A stretch of DNA of 6,624 nucleotides from JAAURS01 sp031362245 (GTDB lineage Bacteria; Cyanobacteriota; Cyanobacteriia; Thermosynechococcales; Thermosynechococcaceae). Location: NCBI GenBank assembly GCA_031362245.1, contig JANLSD010000331.1, positions 1-6,624 on the forward strand, given 5' to 3'. The notes under the pieces are model-generated. The model made no database searches, was not told where the DNA came from, and worked only from the letters and a program-made list of their open reading frames with translations. Every line of letters starts with the position of its first letter. Positions within the stretch are counted from its first letter, which is position 1. The translations under genes were made by a program, and so were the position numbers. Below are positions 1 through 4,736 of the stretch, piece by piece.

Positions 1-1080
1 CCCTAGTGCATCGTAAACACCGCCAATTCCAGTGAGTACAGTCGCTTCTCCACTGCGATCGCCCACAGCCTTATAGAGCGGCAATGCTTGGGCATAGTAG
101 TTAAGGGCTTTCTGCTTGTCCCCTAATGCATTGTAAGCAAGGCCAATGTTATTGAGGGTGGTCGCTTCTCCACCGCGATTGTCTACAGCCTTATAGAACG
201 GCAATGCCTGGGCATAGTAGTCAAGGGCTTTCTGTTTCTTCCCTAGTGCAGAGTAAACAGCACCAATATTATTGAGCGTGACCGCTTCCCCATCGCGATC
301 GCCCATAGCCCTACGGAGTGGCAATGCCTGGGCATAGTAGTTGAGGGCTTTCTGTTTCTCCCCTAGTGCAGAGTAAACACTGCCAATATTATCGAGCGTG
401 GTTGCTTCTCCATCGCGATCACCCACAGTCCTAGATAGAGGTAATGCCTGGGCATAGTAGTCGAGGGCTTTCTGCTTCTCCCCTAGGTCATTGTAAACAC
501 TGCCAATACCAGTGAGTGTGGTCGCTTCTCCACTGCGATCGCCCACAGCCTTACTGAGCGGTAATGCCTGGGCGTAGTAGTCAAGGGCTTTCTGCTTCTC
601 CCCTAGTGCATCGTAAACAGCACCAATATTATTGAGCGTAGTGGCTTCTCCTCTGCGATCGCCCACAGCCTTACTGAGCGGTAATGCCTGGGCATAGTAG
701 TCAAGGGCTTTCTGCTTCTCCCCCAGTGCAGAGTAAACAGCACCAATATTATTGAGCGTGTTGGCTTCTCTAGCGCGATCGCCTACAGCCTCGTAGAGCG
801 TTAATGCCTGTGCATAGTAGTCAAGGGCTTTCTGCTTCTTCCCTAGTGCATCATAGACACGACCAATATTATTGAGCGTGACTGCTTCTCCAGCGCGATC
901 GCCCACAGCTTTACGGAGCGTTAATGCCTGGGCATAGTAGTCAAGGGCTTTCTGTTTCTTCCCTAGTGCATCGTAAACAAGACCAATATTATTGAGCGTG
1001 ACCGCTTCCCCATTGCGATTGCCCAAAGCCCTAAAAAGCGGAAATGCCTGGGCATAGTAGTCAAGAGCTTTCTGCTTCTC
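1..1080 (-). repeat. Nine tandem 120-bp units encoding 40-aa TPRs
   Basis: The block beginning CCCTAGTGCA (or close variants such as CCCTAGGTCA and CCCCAGTGCA) recurs at 1, 121, 241, 361, 481, 601, 721, 841 and 961, exactly every 120 bp without a single indel. A tenth copy of the block at 1081 starts a diverged unit. The segment reading TGCCTGGGCATAGTAGT (minus strand codes DYYAQA) is nearly invariant at the DNA level, synonymous sites included. Variation is concentrated at the loop (LPLSK/LYK/LRK) and at the residue after GDR. Such nucleotide identity suggests recent duplication or gene conversion. The array is coding sequence, not CRISPR. Confidence 0.95.
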
Positions 1081-1431
1081 CCCTAGGTCATCATAGACAC
1101 GACCAATAAAAATTAGGCAAATCGCTTGACCCTCTTGTTGGCCTAAACCTGCATAGAGTGGAACTGCTTCTTGAAATTTCACAAGGGCTTGTCGCAGCGA
1201 TTCCGCAGTGCCCTGCTGATAAAGCCGTATCCCCTCATCTTGAACTGCTTTTGCTGCCAAAGCCTTTGCTGACGCTGCGGTGGGCTGCTGGCTCACCCGC
1301 AAAAGTTGGGCAAACGTCATTTCCCCACTCCCCATCAAGCAACCCACCCCCATCAGTAAAAGGCATGGGCCATAGCTTAGACTCAGCCGCAGCTTTTCTA
1401 TTGCACCCGTCTTTTTAGAAATAATCTTCAT
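1..1431 (-). CDS. Secreted tetratricopeptide-repeat (TPR) protein, 3' end outside window
   Basis: The frame reads open from ATG (complement of 1429-1431) to the left edge: 477 codons and no stop, so the protein is C-terminally incomplete. Residues 1-41 look like a Sec signal peptide: basic residues K2, K6, K7, K13, R15, a hydrophobic stretch at about 20-34, and a possible cleavage site TFA|Q at 41/42. Residues about 64-102 form a degenerate TPR. From about 103 come 40-residue TPRs with the pattern LNNIG-VY-ALG-KQKALDYYAQALPL-AVGDR-GEA, matching the TPR positions Gly8, Tyr11, Ala20, Tyr24, Ala27. A Shine-Dalgarno-like GAGG (complement of 1436-1439) precedes the ATG. TPRs are protein-binding scaffolds; this one should act outside the cytoplasm. 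In cyanobacteria this layout often ends in a CHAT (caspase-like) domain, but that would lie beyond the window and is only inferred. Family is certain; partner and function are unknown. Confidence 0.93.
   Translation of the reverse strand, partial: MKIISKKTGAIEKLRLSLSYGPCLLLMGVGCLMGSGEMTFAQLLRVSQQPTAASAKALAAKAVQDEGIRLYQQGTAESLRQALVKFQEAVPLYAGLGQQEGQAICLIFIGRVYDDLGEKQKALDYYAQAFPLFRALGNRNGEAVTLNNIGLVYDALGKKQKALDYYAQALTLRKAVGDRAGEAVTLNNIGRVYDALGKKQKALDYYAQALTLYEAVGDRAREANTLNNIGAVYSALGEKQKALDYYAQALPLSKAVGDRRGEATTLNNIGAVYDALGEKQKALDYYAQALPLSKAVGDRSGEATTLTGIGSVYNDLGEKQKALDYYAQALPLSRTVGDRDGEATTLDNIGSVYSALGEKQKALNYYAQALPLRRAMGDRDGEAVTLNNIGAVYSALGKKQKALDYYAQALPFYKAVDNRGGEATTLNNIGLAYNALGDKQKALNYYAQALPLYKAVGDRSGEATVLTGIGGVYDALG
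55..902. repeat. Six in-register HIP1 octamers (GCGATCGC) within the TPR array
   Basis: GCGATCGC is present at 55-62, 295-302, 535-542, 655-662, 775-782 and 895-902, at the same phase of the 120-bp unit, where the minus strand codes Gly-Asp-Arg. In the remaining units the equivalent octamers at 175, 415 and 1015 are single-base variants (GCGATTGT differs at two bases, GCGATCAC and GCGATTGC at one). HIP1 is a known over-represented palindrome of cyanobacterial genomes. Further copies lie at 4538, 4781, 5517, 5574 and 6213. Confidence 0.9.
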
Positions 1432-1468
1432 TGCAACCTCACACCCACACTTGTTAAAAGACCTGACA

Positions 1469-1497
1469 TTTATACTGCCAAATACGGCAGGTATCGC
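1469..1497 (-). promoter_or_regulatory. Candidate promoter of the TPR gene
   Basis: On the minus strand a TATAAA -10-like hexamer (1469-1474) is preceded at 17 bp by GCGATA (1492-1497), a weak -35 with three of six consensus matches. Transcription would start near 1462 and give a leader of about 30 nt. The spacer contains the dyad CTGCC-N6-GGCAG. An alternative -35, a perfect TTGACA (complement of 1536-1541), has no good -10 at 16-18 bp. Prediction by eye only. Confidence 0.3.
1475..1490. promoter_or_regulatory. Dyad CTGCC-N6-GGCAG, operator-like
   Basis: Five-base perfect arms at 1475-1479 and 1486-1490 flank six bases. The dyad lies wholly inside the spacer of the candidate TPR-gene promoter, a place where a repressor could block RNA polymerase. 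No known regulator site is recognised, and short dyads of this size also occur by chance. Confidence 0.25.
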
Positions 1498-1510
1498 TGA
1501 AGTTCTTCAG
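1497..1510. promoter_or_regulatory. Dyad CTGAAG-TT-CTTCAG, operator-like
   Basis: A perfect 6-bp inverted repeat with a two-base centre, abutting the candidate -35 hexamer of the TPR gene. The compact 14-bp symmetry fits a dimeric regulator site better than an RNA hairpin, because the two-base loop is too tight. No regulator can be named. Confidence 0.25.
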
Positions 1511-1742
1511 TAAAAAGAGTTTAGGTGATGAAAGCTGTCAACTTAGACCACGTTACTGTTTCTGTAACCATATACACATAGATCCACTGCACTAGGAAGG
1601 GTTAAGAATAAGGTGAGCGATCAGATTAATTAAACAAGCCATTCGCTGAAGCGCTGGCAGCGGTCGTATCCCTCAGTTTTCGCATAGTCTCTCTTCAGTA
1701 CTGGCTCTAACCCCAGCTTAGGTTGACTAGGGATACCTCGGA

Positions 1743-1748
1743 TATGAT
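1743..1748 (+). promoter_or_regulatory. Candidate -10 element of the methyltransferase gene
   Basis: TATGAT matches the sigma-70 -10 consensus at five of six bases and would start transcription near 1755, about 20 nt before the ATG. A TTGACT hexamer at 1723-1728 looks like a -35, but its 14-bp spacing is too short for a standard promoter, so the assignment is weak. Confidence 0.3.
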
Positions 1749-1774
1749 GAGGCGATGAAAATAGGTACAGCCTG

Positions 1775-2623
1775 ATGAAAACCCAAGTCCGTGAATCGAC
1801 CCAACAGCTCTCAGGGGCTGCCGAAACACTCTTGTTCACCCTGTATGCGCGTGCCCTAGAAACCCAACGCCCTGAACCACTCTTACGCGATCCGAAAGCA
1901 GTAGAAATCTTCAACCATTTAGATCACGACTTTTCTAAATGGGATGGTGCCTGGAAAACCTTAGTCGGGACGATCGCCAGAACCCTAGAGATTGATCGCC
2001 TTGTCCTTCAATTTATGGCTCAACATCCAGACACCATTGTTCTAAACCTCGGTAGCGGCTTATGCACAAGATATTTTCGATTAAAGCCTACACAAGCCAA
2101 TTGGTATGAAGTTGACATTCCTGAAGTCATTGAGCTGAGACACAAATTTCTCAATGAAAGCAAGCACTATCATTTTCTCGGATTCTCGGTGCTGGATGAT
2201 GTGTGGATGAGCCAAATTCGACGAGAGGCGAATCAGCCTGTTTTGGTTCTCATGGAAGGGCTATCCATGTATCTCACAGAAGATGAAAACCGCTCTCTTA
2301 TTCAACGCCTTCAGTCCCATTTTGCCCCTTGCACAATAATATTTGATGTTCATAGCCGGAACTATGCGCCACAAATTAGAAACACAGATGCAGTGTCAAG
2401 GAGCAGTGCAATTCTAAAATCAGGGCTAGATTCTGCCCAAGAAATTGAAGCATGGAATACAGGCTTAACGGTCATTAGCGAAACCTCTTTGTCCAAAAGA
2501 CTGGCGTTATACCCTCAACGCTTGCCCTGGTGGATTCGTCCATTGCGACATTTGCTGTTTAAGCTTCAGCCTCAGTTAAGTGAGGTATGGCGACTGATTC
2601 AGGTGCAAGCTTCAGTTTCTTAG
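1775..2623 (+). CDS. Class I SAM-dependent methyltransferase, LCM/TcmP-like family
   Basis: The 282-residue product resembles the leucine carboxyl methyltransferase / TcmP-type O-methyltransferase family (COG3315). Visible signatures in order: an N-terminal segment ARALETQRPEPLLRDPKA (about 25-42), family-typical; motif I VLNLGSGLCTR (89-99), the glycine-rich SAM-binding loop; WYEVDIPEV (110-118), whose acidic residues normally contact the SAM ribose; and LMEGLSMYL (159-167), a characteristic family motif. Length is usual for the family. It should transfer methyl from SAM to an oxygen or carboxyl group of a small molecule or protein in the cytoplasm, but the substrate cannot be told: no polyketide or peptide biosynthesis gene is adjacent. 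An in-frame stop at 1748 and the lack of other start codons fix the ATG; the ribosome site is poor (AGG at 1763-1765). It contains no HIP1 site. Confidence 0.87.
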   Translation: MKTQVRESTQQLSGAAETLLFTLYARALETQRPEPLLRDPKAVEIFNHLDHDFSKWDGAWKTLVGTIARTLEIDRLVLQFMAQHPDTIVLNLGSGLCTRYFRLKPTQANWYEVDIPEVIELRHKFLNESKHYHFLGFSVLDDVWMSQIRREANQPVLVLMEGLSMYLTEDENRSLIQRLQSHFAPCTIIFDVHSRNYAPQIRNTDAVSRSSAILKSGLDSAQEIEAWNTGLTVISETSLSKRLALYPQRLPWWIRPLRHLLFKLQPQLSEVWRLIQVQASVS

Positions 2624-2633
2624 CCCTATGCCG

Positions 2634-2667
2634 CTATGGCATCCCTCCTAACAAGGGGATGCCATAG
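2634..2667 (+). terminator. Perfect 12-bp hairpin downstream of the methyltransferase gene
   Basis: CTATGGCATCCC (2634-2645) and GGGATGCCATAG (2656-2667) are exact reverse complements around a 10-nt loop, starting 11 nt after the stop codon. The position suits transcription termination or 3'-end protection. No T-run follows on the plus strand (TCCAAATACTC), so it is not a canonical intrinsic terminator; cyanobacterial 3' hairpins often lack a U-tract. Confidence 0.55.
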
Positions 2668-2885
2668 TCCAAATACTCGCTGCAACAGTTCCTGCTGAAG
2701 CTCTAGCAGCGAAAGCTAGCTCTTTGAGAGGGTGATGCATCCAGAGTCCGCCTTTCCTGTTTCATCGCCTTAAGGACTCGCAAGCTATTCCTTCACTGCC
2801 ATCTACCAGTTAGAGCAAACAATCCTCTTGCGCTTAACACGGTCAGACATGGCATGATTGAGGATGCTTTTTTGATATCTCCTAC
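2668..2885. other. Intergenic region, no gene seen
   Basis: No tRNA, small ORF or strong promoter was recognised. A possible but poor promoter is TTGCGC (2828-2833) with CATGAT (2853-2858) at 19-bp spacing. Immediately before the next ATG the sequence is pyrimidine-rich (TATCTCCTAC), with no Shine-Dalgarno motif. Confidence 0.4.
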
Positions 2886-3776
2886 ATGGCTAAGAACCCC
2901 TTCGATCAGTTCTCCAAACAGCTTCTAGAAGAGGTTTTGGCCCCTTATGGCACCGTCGAAATCAGCCTTGAAGTTGCTGGCGAATCTCAGTTTGTCGATG
3001 TCTTCTTTGAGCCATCCACCAATCAGGCAATCACACCTCAAGCGTTAGGACTGCTGGGGCGCATTGCTCAAACGCCATGTCTGCTTGAACCGTTTAGGAA
3101 TCAGCCTTCAGCGTTCGAGATTCGCAGTTGTCTCCAAAAGCTGTATCACGTACATGGCACGTATCTCCGCAAAGCAAAGCGAGAAAAGGAGTCTATCGCA
3201 GAAGGCGACTTGCCACTGTTATGGATCTTTGCCTCATCCGCTTCCGATGCCCTTCTCAATGGCTTTGGCGCATTCTCCAGTGAGGATTGGGGGTCTGGTG
3301 TCTATTTTCTCCCCCCTTCATCACAAGCCGCTATCGTTGCCATTAACCAGCTTCCCCGTAATGAGGAAACCCTCTTTTTAAGGCTGCTCGGCAAGGGTCA
3401 AACGCAAAAGCAGGCTGTCGATGAAGTCATTGCAATTGATGCGAGGGAACCGAAAAGGGCAGTTATACTGAGGTTACTGTCCAACTGGAAAATTAGCATT
3501 GAGATTACGGGACAAGTCGAAGCAGAAGAGGAGCTAATGATGGCCTTAACGCAAGCTTACTTGGAATGGGAACAACAGACGGAGCAGCGTGGCGAACAGA
3601 CTGGTGAGATTAGACTCATCCTCCGCCAACTGTCGCGTCGTATGGGCACCCTTCCCGCCAACGTTGAAGCTCAAATTCAAGCGCTAGCTCTTCCCCAGCT
3701 TGAAGCTTTTGGTGAGGCATTGTTGGATTTTTCTGAGGTAGAAGATGTGACCCAGTGGTTGCGAGGGCATGACTGA
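2886..3776 (+). CDS. Cyanobacterial hypothetical protein with C-terminal DUF4351-like domain
   Basis: A 296-residue soluble protein of a type widespread and often multi-copy in cyanobacteria, sometimes mis-annotated as flagellar assembly protein H. The N-terminal part (about 1-200) has the family hallmarks NPFDQFSKQLLEE (4-16), FVDVFFEPS (36-44), LGLLGRIAQTPCLLEPFRN (54-72), EIRSCLQKL (78-86), LLWIF (111-115), GVYFLP (138-143) and INQLPR-ETL-LRLLG (153-169). A charged, Gln/Glu-rich linker (about 212-241) leads to the DUF4351-like tail (about 242-292: ILRQLSRRMG to FSEVEDVTQWL). Related DUF4351 proteins often carry a PD-(D/E)xK nuclease-like domain (Rpn type). Here D38 and E78-I-R80 could be remnants of such a site, with Arg in place of the usual Lys, but this is speculative. 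No signal peptide or membrane segment is seen. An in-frame stop at 2859 supports the ATG, though it lacks a Shine-Dalgarno sequence. Function is unknown. Confidence 0.82.
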   Translation: MAKNPFDQFSKQLLEEVLAPYGTVEISLEVAGESQFVDVFFEPSTNQAITPQALGLLGRIAQTPCLLEPFRNQPSAFEIRSCLQKLYHVHGTYLRKAKREKESIAEGDLPLLWIFASSASDALLNGFGAFSSEDWGSGVYFLPPSSQAAIVAINQLPRNEETLFLRLLGKGQTQKQAVDEVIAIDAREPKRAVILRLLSNWKISIEITGQVEAEEELMMALTQAYLEWEQQTEQRGEQTGEIRLILRQLSRRMGTLPANVEAQIQALALPQLEAFGEALLDFSEVEDVTQWLRGHD

Positions 3777-3846
3777 GGCGGCAATTCACCCCCAAAGATG
3801 GCCGATAGGCTTGATTAGAGGCGAATTGAGGCGGTTAATTCAGTTT

Positions 3847-3878
3847 AGAAATCACCCTATTTAGAGAAAATGGGGTGA
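3847..3878 (-). terminator. Terminator-like hairpin overlapping the lepB stop codon
   Basis: Bases 3852-3862 pair with 3868-3878 to form an 11-bp stem (one G-T pair) with a 5-nt loop. On the minus strand it is followed by TTTCT (3847-3851), a short U-rich tail, so it reads as a weak intrinsic terminator for lepB. The lepB stop TAG (complement of 3857-3859) lies inside the stem. On the plus strand it is followed by AAAATCGG, so it is less suited to the convergent upstream gene. Confidence 0.55.
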
Positions 3879-4468
3879 AAATCGGGGAGCGTTCCGGTAC
3901 GGTTAATGGGCCAAAACCGGAAGGAGGCACGCCCTACAATATCATCCTTACTCACAAGTCCCCAACAGCGACCATCGTAGCTATTGGTACGGTTGTCTCC
4001 TAAGACTAAAACACTGCCCTTAGGAATGGTTTCGGGCTTTGACAAAAAGGATTTGTCGCCACCGCTCGGTGAACCCATGCAGGTTTCGACCCGAGTTGGA
4101 GCGCCATTGGCAACATAGGCTTCTGAGAGACGATGGTTATTGACATAAACGCTCCCGTCTTTAAGTTCAACGAGATCGCCCGGTGTGCCAATCACCCGCT
4201 TAATAAACGCATCGTGATAGTCCTCAGATTTGAGGGTTTTGGTGGGGTTAAACACCACCACATCACCCCGCACAGGCTCACGAAAGTAGTAGCTAATTTT
4301 TTCAATAATGAGGCGATCATTGATTTGCAGCGTAGGCTCCATCGAGCCAGAGGGAATGTAGCGCGCCTCGGCCACATAGGTACGGATGCCAAACGCCAGC
4401 AGTAAACTTAATCCAACGGTTTTAGCCGCCTCTAGCCACCAAGACTCTTCCTGAGATGATTTCGTCAT
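3857..4468 (-). CDS. lepB: Signal peptidase I
   Basis: The 203-residue product is a type I (SPase I, S26) signal peptidase, which cleaves signal peptides from exported proteins at the outer face of the plasma or thylakoid membrane. One N-terminal membrane segment (about 16-33) anchors the catalytic domain. The conserved boxes are complete: IPSGSMEPTL (38-47) with nucleophile Ser42; RGDVVVF (67-73); FIKRVIGTPGD (88-98) with general-base Lys90; and GDNRTNSYDGR-WG (157-170). The length suits the single-membrane-pass form of cyanobacteria and Gram-positive bacteria rather than the longer two-pass E. coli LepB. Two cysteines, C130 and C168, lie in the exported domain and might form a disulfide (inference only). 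The start is fixed by family length; the upstream sequence has no clear Shine-Dalgarno motif. Cyanobacteria often have more than one lepB paralogue, so the number (lepB1/lepB2) is not assigned. It is convergent with the DUF4351 gene and divergent from ilvD. Confidence 0.96.
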   Translation of the reverse strand: MTKSSQEESWWLEAAKTVGLSLLLAFGIRTYVAEARYIPSGSMEPTLQINDRLIIEKISYYFREPVRGDVVVFNPTKTLKSEDYHDAFIKRVIGTPGDLVELKDGSVYVNNHRLSEAYVANGAPTRVETCMGSPSGGDKSFLSKPETIPKGSVLVLGDNRTNSYDGRCWGLVSKDDIVGRASFRFWPINRTGTLPDFHPIFSK

Positions 4469-4494
4469 AGATTTCGTTCAATCAACCTTGCGTC

Positions 4495-4523
4495 AATATA
4501 AATTAGGTTGCCCAGTTCGTCAT
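4495..4523 (-). promoter_or_regulatory. Candidate sigma-70 promoter of lepB
   Basis: On the minus strand, ATGACG (-35, complement of 4518-4523; four of six matches) is separated by exactly 17 bp from TATATT (-10, complement of 4495-4500; five of six matches). Transcription would begin near 4488, leaving a leader of about 20 nt before the lepB ATG. It is the best-spaced promoter seen in the window, but was found by eye. Confidence 0.45.
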
Positions 4524-4537
4524 TCTTTTAAGATACC

Positions 4538-4545
4538 GCGATCGC
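4538..4545. repeat. HIP1 octamer in the lepB-ilvD intergenic region
   Basis: An isolated non-coding GCGATCGC palindrome lying just upstream of the candidate lepB promoter. It is the first HIP1 copy after a stretch of about 3.6 kb without one (903-4537). Confidence 0.85.
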
Positions 4546-4577
4546 ATTGCCGAATGAGTCAAAAACTGACAACAAGA

Positions 4578-4594
4578 CAGTGCACCTCAGTGCA
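4578..4594. promoter_or_regulatory. Paired CAGTGCA heptamers, possible regulator site upstream of ilvD
   Basis: CAGTGCA occurs at 4578-4584 and again at 4588-4594, exactly 10 bp (about one helical turn) apart. The same stretch reads as an inverted repeat, TGCAC-CTCA-GTGCA (4581-4594). A regulator bound here could influence ilvD or lepB. No known consensus is matched and chance is possible. Confidence 0.25.
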
Positions 4595-4736
4595 TTGACG
4601 AGAATGGAGAGACTCAGTTCCTGATATTTTGTGCGGTTCACCGTGAGGGGCTGAGGACGGAAGCGCAGATCCTATGGCGCTGTCAACGCAAGATTCTGCA
4701 AAAATAGAAGGGAGGACTCTTAGGAACGATATCCCC

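Larger units (their letters stand above)
1432..1774. other. Divergent intergenic region between TPR and methyltransferase genes
   Basis: This 343-bp gap separates two divergently read genes. No RNA gene or convincing coding frame is seen; the minus-strand frame from 1630 to 1914 runs antisense into the methyltransferase and resembles nothing known. It holds candidate promoters for each flanking gene and three short dyads (1475-1490, 1497-1510, 1552-1568), listed separately. Confidence 0.6.

Noticed and set aside
1..1080. Regular repeats resembling a CRISPR or satellite array
   Set aside because: The 120-bp period is a multiple of three, the frame is open throughout on the minus strand, and the product has clear TPR motifs, with no repeat-spacer alternation.
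1335..1344. Lipoprotein signal (Cys31 of the TPR protein)
   Set aside because: The residues before Cys31 are Gly-Val-Gly, lacking the Leu/Val/Ile at -3 expected of a lipobox; ordinary signal peptidase I cleavage at TFA|Q fits better.
1158..1418. Plus-strand 86-codon frame
   Set aside because: It is antisense to the signal-peptide and first-TPR region of the minus-strand gene and has no recognisable motif; it is a shadow frame.
1720..1748. TTGACT...TATGAT as a full sigma-70 promoter
   Set aside because: The hexamers are only 14 bp apart, too close for a standard promoter; only the -10 element was kept as a weak candidate.
1630..1914. Minus-strand 94-codon frame
   Set aside because: Antisense to the start of the methyltransferase and its promoter region, with no domain signature.
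3064..3381. Plus-strand 105-codon frame
   Set aside because: An out-of-frame shadow within the well-supported DUF4351 gene.
4554..4598. Possible ilv leader peptide and attenuator (ATG-initiated 14-codon frame)
   Set aside because: The would-be peptide is not enriched in Ile, Leu or Val, and no terminator/antiterminator pair precedes ilvD.
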